Below, piece by piece: positions 44,701-52,758 of a DNA stretch of 64,000 bases (position 1 is the stretch's first letter; each line of letters opens with the position of its first letter). The DNA is from a virus. The notes beneath the pieces are model-generated. The model did not search any database. It was not told where the DNA came from and saw only the letters and a program-made list of their open reading frames with translations. The position numbers and the translations under genes were made by a program. Where the stretch lies: the IMG/VR virus record IMGVR_UViG_3300037391_000017, positions 39,415 to 103,414 of that record; one strand, given 5' to 3'.

Positions 44701-46041
44701 TTCGAGCAGGTGGTGGTCACGTACAACCAGTTCACGGTGTACGAGCGTCCGTCGTTTATCACTGGCGAGCAGCAAATTCTCACGGGAGTAATTCCGACGC
44801 CGCTGAACAACGCTTTCAGCTTTGTGGATAACATCTGGTTGCCAGAAAGCTATGCTCCGGGCGTACCTGTTTATCCGCCAGACCAGTATCACACCCTCAC
44901 ACTCGATGGCTGGGACGGTCTGTACAACACTACGGATGGTGGGTTAGATGTGACGGGATCAGCGGCGGCTTCGGCTGTCATAGTGGATGGCGTTACTCTC
45001 GGGTATACAACTTTGGTGGGTGCTCAAGTTCCCTATCTCAACCGTTACATCAAAGTCACCTATAACAACGGCTCAGCTAACTTGGTCATGCGTGAGAACA
45101 TTGATTTCACTCTCAATCAAAACTCCGCTACGCAAGCGTGGCAGATAACCCGTATCGGGACTGGCGGCATTCCAGACGGACAGACCGTCACTATTTCGTA
45201 TTTTGCCACGGAGACATTCACGGTTAGCACCGAGTATCCAGCCTTCGTGCAGATTCTTGCGAATGAGATTGCAATTACCAAGTCTGCCGCTGCGGACGTG
45301 CTCATTAAGGCGATGGTCGCAAGTCCAGTGGACATCACCATGACCGTTACACTGGCTGCGAATGCGTCACCTGATGTGGTTGATTCCCCGATTCGCACAG
45401 CAATCAGTATCGTGCTGGACAACGCGGAAGGTACACTGTACCAGTCCGAACTCATCAGTCAAGTTCAGGCGGTCGTGGGCGTCACCAGTGTCAACTTGCC
45501 GCTGCTCCGTTGCGCCAAAGCCGATGGCTCGTATGATATCGGAGTTGTTATCCCCACGAATACCGTGTGGATTCCACTGGCGCAAGACCCAGACTTTAGC
45601 GGCGTCGGAGTGCCAGCGAACAGCTTCATCTCAGCGTCATCCGTCCTACCCGACAGCACCATCCCGTCTGGCGGGCAGGCTAACGCCGTTGTTGACCTGC
45701 TATATCAAGGGCAGCTATTCCGCCGAGCAACGTCGGTCGCTGATTTCTTGGCTAACAGTCCTGCGGCAACGCATCTTGCAAGCACCGCCGTACCGGGGTC
45801 ATTCTACATCTTCGGCGAAAATGACAACGTTAACGGCAATGCGACCTCCGCATACGATGGGAGAATCGCAATCGTGGTGCCTTTGGATGTCACCAACCCG
45901 GGCCTCTACAGTTACTTTGTGACCTATCAGGTTTACGACGAGACTGGCGCAAGCGATATCACCGTATCGTCCACGGAGTACCTAACGGCAGGCAACATCG
46001 TCATCAACTACGTGACGCCTACTTCCACGACAGGAGTATAA
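41713..46041 (+). CDS. Baseplate J-like wedge protein (gp6/gp47 family), enlarged
   Basis: A 1442-residue protein. The core from about residue 350 has baseplate J features: LNVDLSPRSEIRDTIVD-like helical entry, QAGLTRGGATSST, then SITIPENATVATIADAST, where the family shows an I-P-x-G-T strand. The region 590-640 (LVTGVDTGTRHGYLVTALQT) also fits. The family forms the wedge ring that triggers sheath contraction, supporting a myovirus tail. Family members are usually 350-650 residues; here extra N-terminal and C-terminal beta modules are inserted, one of them (about 925-990) resembling modules in neighbouring proteins. Confidence 0.75.
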   Translation: MPTPVTTLTALQLVTPILPNNVQTISVDSSVLPIVVTADANTTRIEVSIYNTTYAVTTFTSATVNGVTQNTFSVSVPLTPSVLETTVQILARNYNPFGVWTPLTAFPTGYTFVDPNGNVQVATVGGVSGSYGQTGSPPTIPVQPTWNTAVDGITFDGSGSTIITWTCLGVLAVSPTIKFSLIFFQSNLAVQIGPPSAIQAFKNQTDCTLQWATPSYPGFIGVRVMLSTDPAGISPPYTQFGDLITDVSSSVNTVIDSEVTTATGTADPNTGQVTTVTTTSSTTMPTNYSTVDVPSSYFGATTEFYAMFSTVIQETQPNSTTVYESQQNGPLTCGYVNLKVVSPTDFPVLQRQQDIAGRLIGQIMRQQPNLDLSPRSEIRDTIVDPVAYELSNMSIREWFARCSTSISAISQIDNASGNGVSDPFNSSPFKQQIARAYGLNATNTQSLIDTQFNILGEQAGLTRGGATSSTVLLTFFTYTQPTQSITIPENATVATIADASTPALNFITRGSAVLDVNNLASFYNAVQGWWAVTVPAECATTGSVGNVGAGTIRSIVSGLPAGINVTNLTSAAYGSDQQSNAQFAALIQARLVTGVDTGTRHGYLVTALQTPGIIACVIVAAGDLDMLRDWDPIRQKHVYGCVDIYVEGTTLSQQNESVTFTYGTVGTYGQLSTYLPLTLSDPNLIRFNIPTFSTLAFPIYTAVELAVTRGSSTFYLGIERAQIDNVGGNIFINPNDLCYQYVGSGATTAKIPQLINSIPATNRVAVAAIAGASGSYTFGLFARLQSSLLHTPALQPVIDVDSVVGETGETGTVGSSLIELIHTSDFLLYGGSNNAGDEVYVATTTSAPVTKTITASTATPAIIDIAMDVPLSATGVPQNILSVLSTDLSTSYVWGVDYTIVPLDTYHTYGLNLLTSSTPITQIEIVNGVLTVTTPNNFGIGAQVTLSQLGVATFLSGAILTIATASSSQFTAFYNPVLNYAAATDSGFVTGSAIQNFEQVVVTYNQFTVYERPSFITGEQQILTGVIPTPLNNAFSFVDNIWLPESYAPGVPVYPPDQYHTLTLDGWDGLYNTTDGGLDVTGSAAASAVIVDGVTLGYTTLVGAQVPYLNRYIKVTYNNGSANLVMRENIDFTLNQNSATQAWQITRIGTGGIPDGQTVTISYFATETFTVSTEYPAFVQILANEIAITKSAAADVLIKAMVASPVDITMTVTLAANASPDVVDSPIRTAISIVLDNAEGTLYQSELISQVQAVVGVTSVNLPLLRCAKADGSYDIGVVIPTNTVWIPLAQDPDFSGVGVPANSFISASSVLPDSTIPSGGQANAVVDLLYQGQLFRRATSVADFLANSPAATHLASTAVPGSFYIFGENDNVNGNATSAYDGRIAIVVPLDVTNPGLYSYFVTYQVYDETGASDITVSSTEYLTAGNIVINYVTPTSTTGV

Positions 46042-48699
46042 ATGGCGACAATAACCAACATTGTCGAGACAGCGGGCAGCGTTGTCACCCTTACCGTCAA
46101 TGGTGGGTACACGTTCGCGGCGGACAACCTCGTCGAGTTGTGGGGATTGACCACGGGCACGTGGTTGAACGGGCTGATCGTCACTCTTTTGACGGGCACA
46201 ACTAACACGTCGTTGGTGTTTGCCGACCCGTCGTTGCACGGCCCTCAACCTTCAACTGAAGAGACGGGCAAAGCAACAGTATTCACGCCTCAAAACCCGC
46301 TACCAGATGAGTTGTACCTCCAACCGAGGGAGAGCCTGCTCCCTTACGAAGATGCACGCATGAACTCGTTAATTCAGGCCGTGGCGAATTTCTACATGAC
46401 TCGCAACGACCAGAGTACGTGGGGCAACTGTCTTCGAGCAATCGCCATGGAGTTGTCGAGGCTCGAATATTTCTACGCCTACGACCTCATCAACAAGATT
46501 CCGTCCTACTTGACGCCGCCAGATATTCGCCGCCGTTGGGCTGATCCCTGCTACGTGAGTTCCTATTGGCCTAGCCCCACGCAGTTTGACATCAATTTCA
46601 AGACGATGATCGTGGATTTGATCGCCGCTTATCGTCTGGGTTCCACGGTGGTCAGCATTCAGGATGTAATCTTCGCCTACACGGGCATCAACATCGTGGT
46701 GGAAGAACTCTACAAATTCATCGGGGATGGTTTCTACGACCAGTCCGACCGCAACGCGATCAAAGTTAGCGTCGAGGTGGGCGGCACCAATTCACTGCAA
46801 GACATCACCAATCTGGTTCAGCTACAGGCCATCGTCCAGAGCCTCTATGGGGCTATCGATCTCGCGAAGGCCGCACATGTGGGGCTCGAATTCACCACGG
46901 TCTTCGGTGAGGGCGAGGATTTGGACTGCCTGCTTAGTCCGATGTACGTGACGCAACAGCAGTACGATACTCTTTCGACCACATCGCAGGCGTACTACAA
47001 CCTGAATGCTTATGTGACGATCAACCCAGTTCTGTTCTGGAACCCCCTGACATCGTTTGTCAATCCCAACCAAACAAACGGACTGGGGCTCGTCATCGTG
47101 GATTCAAACGGCAACCTCCAGATGGTTACCGCGATTACGGGCAACGGCCTGAGCGGGGCTACGCGACCAGTCTGGAACATGACCGCTGGCGGCATCACTG
47201 TCGATGGCGGCATAACGTGGACGAACATCTCCTCCGCAGTTGCGACTGTCGAGATTGTGAACAATCTCCTGACAGTGACGGCGAACAATACGCTTCTTCC
47301 AACCTCCCCTGCTCCCGCTACGATCAAGTTCGTGGGTCTGGGCAACGCTGCCTTCCTTAACGGGCAACAAGTGACGGTACTTACGTCGAGTCCGACAGGG
47401 TTTACGGCGACTTACGTTAGCAACGCATACGTCACTAACATCGAGATTGAGGGAACGACACTCACCGTACTGTGCGCTAACAACTTCCAGCCCGGTATGA
47501 CTATTGAGTTTTCGGGCCTGCTCGCTGCGACTTTCTTGAATGGGCAATCGGTGATTGTAGATACCATCATATACGGCGGCTCTCCTACCGCCCCCATTGG
47601 ATTCACGGCGACATTCGCGTTCGGTTCTCCACCAATCGACTATCCATCCTTGGCTGATTCAGGTACGGCGGCTGTGACCAACTACCCACTTACGGCTGAT
47701 TTAGGCACTATCGCGTTCTTCCCAGCTACGTCGATATCCATCGCCCAGTATGGGGCGTTGACATCTCGTCTTCAAACGCTGTATCAAGCCCAGTACGTCA
47801 ACAATTGCTGCCCCGACTATTTGTCAGGCCCGCTCAATCCTGTGAAGTGTTCGCCCGTACCTGTGGGCATCACTGATACACTCCGCATCATCATTCGCGA
47901 GATCGAGCAGCCGCCATTCGCTCCGATGTTGATTCAAGCCCCAGTTCTGGGCGCTGCGGCGATGGCAGGCGTTCTCACCCCGGCTGAGCTTGTTGAGTGG
48001 AACAACGAAGTGAAGAACACACTATTCGGCGTCGAGCCTACGACTACGCTCGCGGCTTGGGGCTACAGGCTATCCCTGTCTCCTGATCCAAACCTCTCCA
48101 ATGTTACGACAGGCCCGAAGCTCACGCCCGCACAGTGGGCGGCTTTGCCAGCGATCACTTTCACAATTACGAACGCGGTCTCAGACGGCAGGAATGCGAC
48201 GTACACGTACACCGCGCTTTCGAGCACCGCACCTCTCCTTCCGCCCGATTTGCAGTTGCACGAGGGAGAGCTTGTAACCATCGCAGGCTGTGCGAATAGT
48301 AAGTTGAACGGCACCGCGAAGATCAATGATGTGACGGCAACAACATTCACGATCCCGAACCCTAATGTGATTGCAGCCGCCAATCAGACTGCTTCAGGCA
48401 ATGTTGCTCCACTGCTTCAGTCGGCGTGGACGCTTCAGTACGGGAGTTATCAATTGCTTCTGGCACCGCCTGCAACTTTGCCGCCGTATCTCGGAGTTTC
48501 ACCAATTCTCAGTTCACCGTCAAACTGGATCGAGATTGTATTCAACGCCGCCACGATGCCGAACGAGTACAACCTGATCGTCACAGGTGAAGTTGCAAAC
48601 TGGGATCAGACACATCAGATGGGCTTGCTCGCTCCGCGCCTCGATCAGGTATGGGAAGTCAGCGGGGGCGACCAATACTTCATCTTCGAAGAGACTTAA
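46042..48699 (+). CDS. Baseplate wedge protein, gpI-like, with inserted beta modules
   Basis: An 885-residue protein directly after the J-like gene, where P2-type phages have gpI. Residues about 90-200 (LLPYEDARMNSLIQAVANFY) resemble the start of gpI-like proteins. Two to three beta modules of ~65 residues (for example VEIVNNLLTVTANNTL and IEIEGTTLTVLCANNF, each followed by FLNGQ and GFTAT) are inserted at about 395-540, and another module opens the protein. The modules probably decorate the baseplate. Assignment rests on order and modest sequence likeness. Confidence 0.65.
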   Translation: MATITNIVETAGSVVTLTVNGGYTFAADNLVELWGLTTGTWLNGLIVTLLTGTTNTSLVFADPSLHGPQPSTEETGKATVFTPQNPLPDELYLQPRESLLPYEDARMNSLIQAVANFYMTRNDQSTWGNCLRAIAMELSRLEYFYAYDLINKIPSYLTPPDIRRRWADPCYVSSYWPSPTQFDINFKTMIVDLIAAYRLGSTVVSIQDVIFAYTGINIVVEELYKFIGDGFYDQSDRNAIKVSVEVGGTNSLQDITNLVQLQAIVQSLYGAIDLAKAAHVGLEFTTVFGEGEDLDCLLSPMYVTQQQYDTLSTTSQAYYNLNAYVTINPVLFWNPLTSFVNPNQTNGLGLVIVDSNGNLQMVTAITGNGLSGATRPVWNMTAGGITVDGGITWTNISSAVATVEIVNNLLTVTANNTLLPTSPAPATIKFVGLGNAAFLNGQQVTVLTSSPTGFTATYVSNAYVTNIEIEGTTLTVLCANNFQPGMTIEFSGLLAATFLNGQSVIVDTIIYGGSPTAPIGFTATFAFGSPPIDYPSLADSGTAAVTNYPLTADLGTIAFFPATSISIAQYGALTSRLQTLYQAQYVNNCCPDYLSGPLNPVKCSPVPVGITDTLRIIIREIEQPPFAPMLIQAPVLGAAAMAGVLTPAELVEWNNEVKNTLFGVEPTTTLAAWGYRLSLSPDPNLSNVTTGPKLTPAQWAALPAITFTITNAVSDGRNATYTYTALSSTAPLLPPDLQLHEGELVTIAGCANSKLNGTAKINDVTATTFTIPNPNVIAAANQTASGNVAPLLQSAWTLQYGSYQLLLAPPATLPPYLGVSPILSSPSNWIEIVFNAATMPNEYNLIVTGEVANWDQTHQMGLLAPRLDQVWEVSGGDQYFIFEET

Positions 48700-48702
48700 T
48701 AG

Positions 48703-49758
48703 ATGGAAAAAACGGGATACATTTCGCCGCCACAAGGAGTTCTGGAACTCAACGTCATTCGTGACGCGAACGCCCGTGTGATCCTCAATCTAGACCTCGG
48801 AATTCCCAATTTTACTGTGTTTTCCATGACCTTGCCGCTGGTGGAGAATCAGCCCCAAGCCATGAGTGAACTTTTGGCTGAGGCGATCCACGTCCTCTGC
48901 GACGAGGTTGCGAACTTCATGCTCGTGATGGACTATCAGCAGGAAGTGATCGTTCAAATCTACAGCACCGTGCTCAATTGCTACAAGGGGATGAGCAGGG
49001 AGACGGACACCGACAAGACCACGGGGGAGTTGACCGAGGACGATTTCATCAAGACATATCACGGCACATTCAACCTGCCGCAATCATTCGTAAACGAAAC
49101 ACAGAATCATGTGGTCACCGCAGGCAAGACGATTAAGCGTCCACCGAAGTACCGCAAGATTGATCTCTCGGTGGAGAAGCCCTGCAAGCCTACTACAAGT
49201 GACGTGGCTCGGGTCATCCGCCAATACAGAGGTCGCTCACTCAAAACACAGCCTAAGCCGCTGTTCGTTGTGGTGTACGATCAATTGGGTAAGCCATCGG
49301 GCACGCTCCCGCTCGGCCCACAGTTCAAGAACAAGCTGCTCAACTTGGTCAAGAAGCAGGGCTCTGCGGAATTTACTAACGCAGTCACGCTGGATAATGA
49401 ACACGAAATGCGCTATCTTGCGGTGGACGGCATTCCCGGAACGATCACAATCGACGGTCGTATCTACAGACCATCAGCGACGGCGGGGCTCGATACGGCT
49501 TTGTATTCGGGTGACGCTGGCGACTGGCTGGTAAAGCTCTTGGACGGGCGGATCGTGGGGCCGTTTCCGGGGCGTCCGAATATCGCTTCATTGCGCTATT
49601 TGAACTACCCAATTCCGAAGAACCGCTACCGCTGGCACCTCTTGAGTGAGGGGGATATTCCTGATCCTGAGCCTGAGGAGCCCGAGGAAAATGATGAAAA
49701 CGCGGTATTAGAACCTGAGGGTGGTCAGGACACCAACGCAGGGAAAATTACCCTTTAA
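48703..49758 (+). CDS. Hypothetical tail/baseplate protein
   Basis: A 351-residue protein starting MEKTGYISPPQGVLELNVI. It has a mixed alpha/beta N-terminal half, a basic central region (KRPPKYRKIDLSVEKP) and a Glu/Pro-rich acidic tail. No family recognised. It lies in the plus-strand tail operon between the gpI-like gene and a fibre-type gene. Its last 30 codons contain a reading frame leading into the next gene, whose real start lies 28 nt downstream of this stop. Confidence 0.65.
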   Translation: MEKTGYISPPQGVLELNVIRDANARVILNLDLGIPNFTVFSMTLPLVENQPQAMSELLAEAIHVLCDEVANFMLVMDYQQEVIVQIYSTVLNCYKGMSRETDTDKTTGELTEDDFIKTYHGTFNLPQSFVNETQNHVVTAGKTIKRPPKYRKIDLSVEKPCKPTTSDVARVIRQYRGRSLKTQPKPLFVVVYDQLGKPSGTLPLGPQFKNKLLNLVKKQGSAEFTNAVTLDNEHEMRYLAVDGIPGTITIDGRIYRPSATAGLDTALYSGDAGDWLVKLLDGRIVGPFPGRPNIASLRYLNYPIPKNRYRWHLLSEGDIPDPEPEEPEENDENAVLEPEGGQDTNAGKITL

Positions 49759-49786
49759 GACTATCCCTTGCTATATCGAGGACATT

Positions 49787-50416
49787 ATGCGTAATTTTGA
49801 CCAATTCGGCAACGTCGTGTCGGACTTAAACGTCACCATCAGACGGCAAGACACGGGCGAGATTCTGTTCGAGGATCACAACGTTATCGTCAACACCTCC
49901 AAATGGCTATTCGCTCGCCTTATGGCGAACGTATTCCCCAACGATCCGAATCCGCCCTACCAGCAAGGACACGAACCGCTGTACGGCGTGTGGGGCTTGG
50001 CTCTCGGTGCAGGCTCGGCGCAGTGGGCTCCTCAAACGCAGCCCGATCCGACGCCCGTTCAGACGGCCTTGATCGCCGAATTTTTGCGTAAGCCATTGTC
50101 CAAGGTCAACTTTGTGGACAGCAACCAAAACCCTTTGAGCACGCTCAGCACCATGGTCGATTTCCAGACCACGATCAACGCCACAACCGACAACATCACA
50201 CAGGGTATCCGTGAAATGGGCTTGATCGGCGGCGGTACTTTCGGCACCAACCCGCCATCGACCGCCACTCAGATGCTCACGGCTCCATACTTTAATCCAA
50301 CCGCAGTTCCTCCGGGCCCAGCGAATTCGGTGGTGCTCATCAACTACCTGACGCTGCCGCCACTTCAACTCCCGCCCGGTGTGAACGTAATCATCAGTTG
50401 GGTACTGGCATTCTAA
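49787..50416 (+). CDS. Tail fibre or fibre-attachment protein
   Basis: A 209-residue protein starting MRNFDQFGNVVSDLNVTIRR at ATG 49787, with GAGGA upstream. The layout HNVIVNTSKWLFARLMANVF followed by GVWGLALGAG is a common pattern in phage tail proteins that carry fibres. The remainder is beta-rich. It ends in a TAATG overlap with a very short basic gene. Probably a fibre connector. Confidence 0.65.
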   Translation: MRNFDQFGNVVSDLNVTIRRQDTGEILFEDHNVIVNTSKWLFARLMANVFPNDPNPPYQQGHEPLYGVWGLALGAGSAQWAPQTQPDPTPVQTALIAEFLRKPLSKVNFVDSNQNPLSTLSTMVDFQTTINATTDNITQGIREMGLIGGGTFGTNPPSTATQMLTAPYFNPTAVPPGPANSVVLINYLTLPPLQLPPGVNVIISWVLAF

Positions 50417-50562
50417 TGGCGTTCTTCAAACGATTCGCAGCGAAGGTCAACGAAGGGGATAACGTCGTCTGCACCACGGAAGAGCTTGACGATTTGATGG
50501 AAGACCGCAAGAAGCGGAAGAAGAAAAAGAAGACCGACGACGACCCCGACAGCGATTCCTAA
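50416..50562 (+). CDS. Small basic hypothetical protein
   Basis: A 48-residue reading frame beginning MAFFKRFAAKVNEGDNVVC in a TAATG overlap with the fibre-type gene. It has a run of lysines and arginines (KKRKKKKK) followed by an acidic tail (DDDPDSDS). The coupled start argues for a real gene; the function is unknown. It closes the tail block. Confidence 0.5.
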   Translation: MAFFKRFAAKVNEGDNVVCTTEELDDLMEDRKKRKKKKKTDDDPDSDS

Positions 50563-50590
50563 AGTCGCTCCCACCGCAGTATTAACCCCT

Positions 50591-51385
50591 ATGGACAACG
50601 CAGCACGCCAGCTTGCCGAGCAACGGTTCAAGGCTGATCCAAACAAGTGTTTCCAGCGGCACCTGATTGAAGCATCGGCGGAACTCAATCCACGGGAAAA
50701 ATACCCCAAGGAATTCCTTGTCCCCGATGCTGTGCGAGAAATCACTCGCGCTGAGTGTGCGGCATTCATTGAACAATATGAGTACCTCGGCACCCTCGGT
50801 CGCGGCAGCGTTTACTACGGATTGTTCATGCCAAATGGTGAGATGGTTGGAGCCAACTGCTTCTGCACCAGTGGCGGCGGGATAGGGAATATCTGCGGCC
50901 CCGAGTACGTAACCAAAACCGCCAATCTCGCACGCGGCTGCTGTGTGCTTCACGCTCCTGAGAACGCTGGCAGCTATTTCACCAGCCGTTCAATCAAGAT
51001 GGCGTATGCGAAATACGGATGGCAGGTGTATTTTGCCTATAGCGACCCCAGCGCCAGCGAGAATGGTAAGCTGTATAAAATCCTGAACTGGTGCTACCTC
51101 GGTACAGGTCTCAACCACAGCGGCGGTCACTCCGATTGGGTGAAGGGAAGCATCAAGGTCAAGAGTTACGCCATATTCCGTAATGACGGCAAGGCGCTGG
51201 CGAAGTACGGCTATCCCGTGGGCTCAGGTTTGTCCAAGTGGGAATGGCTTCGCGGCGATGGCTGGACGCAGATTGTCGATCCAGATAAGGGGAAGTTCTG
51301 CTGGTTCGAGGGGAACAAACGGGAGGTACGTGCGGCGAAGGCTGCGTGCAGGTATCCTCTCAATTTACCGTATCCTGAAAAATAA
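50591..51385 (+). CDS. Mom-like DNA modification protein (GNAT-fold)
   Basis: A 264-residue protein resembling the phage Mu Mom group, which modifies adenines in phage DNA to resist restriction. Matching features are EYLGTLGRGSVYYGLF, a glycine-rich strand with GANCF, NLARGCCVLHAPENAGSYF, and YFAYSDPSASENGKLYKILN followed by NWCYLGTG. In Mom proteins the corresponding region binds the acyl donor. The start lies five bases after TATTAA, so it may be leaderless; a usable ribosome site is not seen. It is near another hypermodification-type gene. The exact modification is unknown. Confidence 0.65.
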   Translation: MDNAARQLAEQRFKADPNKCFQRHLIEASAELNPREKYPKEFLVPDAVREITRAECAAFIEQYEYLGTLGRGSVYYGLFMPNGEMVGANCFCTSGGGIGNICGPEYVTKTANLARGCCVLHAPENAGSYFTSRSIKMAYAKYGWQVYFAYSDPSASENGKLYKILNWCYLGTGLNHSGGHSDWVKGSIKVKSYAIFRNDGKALAKYGYPVGSGLSKWEWLRGDGWTQIVDPDKGKFCWFEGNKREVRAAKAACRYPLNLPYPEK

Positions 51386-51391
51386 ATTACG

Positions 51392-51400
51392 TGGTACTAT
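51392..51400 (+). promoter_or_regulatory. Extended -10 promoter
   Basis: TGGTACTAT, seven bases after the Mom-like stop codon, matches the recurrent promoter element of this region. The transcript would start near 51407 and carry the ribosome site GGAAAGGG before the ATG at 51421. Confidence 0.55.
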
Positions 51401-51420
51401 GGAAAAGGAAAGGGCACAAT

Positions 51421-51639
51421 ATGCAACGGCATCGACGGTGTTCAGAGCATAGGAAATTCGCAACACAAAAAGAAGCTGACGATGAGTTGGGTAAGGTCGC
51501 GCTGTGGGGAATGAGACGTGGCGGCAGCACGTGGCGACTGCTTAAGGTGTTTTCCTGTGGAGATCACTGGCACATTGGTAGAGATTGGGCATCGAGATTC
51601 ATGCTTCCCGAAGATAAATCTGTGGGGAAGTCTGCTTAG
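51421..51639 (+). CDS. Small putative zinc-binding protein
   Basis: A 72-residue protein (MQRHRRCSEHRKFATQKEAD) from ATG 51421, behind GGAAAGGG. A Cys-x-x-His pair near the start and a CGDHWHIGR segment further on resemble small treble-clef or zinc-ribbon proteins common in phages. Function unknown. It converges with the minus-strand gene that ends at 51636. Confidence 0.6.
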   Translation: MQRHRRCSEHRKFATQKEADDELGKVALWGMRRGGSTWRLLKVFSCGDHWHIGRDWASRFMLPEDKSVGKSA

Positions 51640-51869
51640 TTCATCTGCTGGGGGTTAGGCCCAACGTTCTTTGGGCCGATGAAGATGTCCACTTTGCCGC
51701 CGAATTGCTTGAACCGAGTCTGTATCTCCAGAGCTTCCGCTTCAGTCTTGGCAGTGGCGTAGTCCACTAGCACCCCATCGTAAAAGCGTGCGACGATAAA
51801 CGCGGGCTTCTCTGCATCGACGTAAGCGAAAAATTCTTCGAGCTTGGATGGAAGGTTTGGCGGTTTCAC
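51636..51869 (-). CDS. Small hypothetical protein
   Basis: A 77-residue protein (MKPPNLPSKLEEFFAYVDAE) with an alternating alpha/beta pattern. Its ATG overlaps the stop of the upstream hypermodification-family gene (ATGA), so they are co-translated. No family recognised; it may support the upstream gene's product. Confidence 0.6.
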   Translation of the reverse strand: MKPPNLPSKLEEFFAYVDAEKPAFIVARFYDGVLVDYATAKTEAEALEIQTRFKQFGGKVDIFIGPKNVGPNPQQMN

Positions 51870-52699
51870 TTAGCCCCCGGATAGCCGTTACGCGGCTTGC
51901 CTTCCCCCAGCCGCACACGCTCATATTTATCGAACTCACAGAGGCAGTTCTGTAAGTCCTGCATGTGAATGTCTGGCATACTCACCGAGGCGACCAACGG
52001 TTTGATCTGCCGCCGCAGATCGAGCATGGTATCCAACCACATCGACTCCTGCCAAACCTGATCCACGGGATAGTTCATGACGCGGTTCAAACCGCGTTTA
52101 CTGCCCGGCCCGCTGCACGCCCAATCCGCCCAGTCCACGCTGTTCACAAGCAGTTTGGTATACTTCGTGTCGCACACGACCTGTCCCGCAAGAAAGCTGC
52201 CCATACCGTTGTACTTCATCAGTTGCTCGTGGAAGTCCGCGAGGCTGTACGCGGACTCAGTAATGTCGTTACGCTGGCACCACATCGGATTGAGAACCTC
52301 GCTGGCGATGTATCTCGCCTTGGATGCAAAGCCTGCCTTTGCGGGTACGATGTAGACGCCCGTGAAGACTTTTTCCTTCGCCTGCTTGCGGCGTTCAAGC
52401 ACTTCGATGAAATGCATGGGGTCGAACGGGACGGGGTAGCCAAGCTCTTCGAGTGTGTCAGGCCAATTCACGAGGCGGGCGACCGTCATCGCGAACCATA
52501 CCTCGGGACTATCGTAGTGCGTATCGCGCCAGTGCTCGGCGATCCACTGCGTCACCTTGTCGAGTTCGCGGTACACGTTGCAGAAGCGATAGGCTTGCAG
52601 GATGGGGTCTTCTGTCCAAGGTTTCGGGTATCCAGCGTTCTTGGCTTCGTAGATCGCGTGGCGTTCGGTGATCCACGCGAAAAGGGCTTCGACTCTCAT
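51866..52699 (-). CDS. Thymine-hypermodification helical protein (HMUDK/aGPT-pyrophosphorylase-like)
   Basis: A 277-residue, largely helical protein. The N-terminal signature FAWITERHAIYEAKNAG, PKPWTEDPIL and YRFCNVYRELD matches the helical family linked to 5-hydroxymethyluracil DNA kinase and alpha-glutamyl/putrescinyl thymine pyrophosphorylases, enzymes of thymidine hypermodification. No kinase P-loop is present, so it looks like the stand-alone form. The start codon lies six bases from a -10 element on the same strand, implying a leaderless message. Presence near a Mom-like gene suggests a modified genome. The reaction itself is not shown by the sequence. Confidence 0.65.
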   Translation of the reverse strand: MRVEALFAWITERHAIYEAKNAGYPKPWTEDPILQAYRFCNVYRELDKVTQWIAEHWRDTHYDSPEVWFAMTVARLVNWPDTLEELGYPVPFDPMHFIEVLERRKQAKEKVFTGVYIVPAKAGFASKARYIASEVLNPMWCQRNDITESAYSLADFHEQLMKYNGMGSFLAGQVVCDTKYTKLLVNSVDWADWACSGPGSKRGLNRVMNYPVDQVWQESMWLDTMLDLRRQIKPLVASVSMPDIHMQDLQNCLCEFDKYERVRLGEGKPRNGYPGAK

Positions 52700-52705
52700 C
52701 TTTCA

Positions 52706-52714
52706 ATAATACCA
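52706..52714 (-). promoter_or_regulatory. Leaderless extended -10 promoter
   Basis: On the minus strand TGGTATTAT ends six bases before the ATG at 52699, so transcription would start at or next to the start codon. It is one of the exact matches to the recurrent element. Confidence 0.65.
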
Positions 52715-52758
52715 CAATCTCTTCGCTTTCGACTCTATTACTGAGGGACTTTTCTCCG

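Noticed and set aside
5274-50562. Full reassignment of TAG in this phage
   Set aside because: The largest tail genes contain no internal TAG, and several genes ending in TAG run into out-of-frame or quickly ending sequence if read through.
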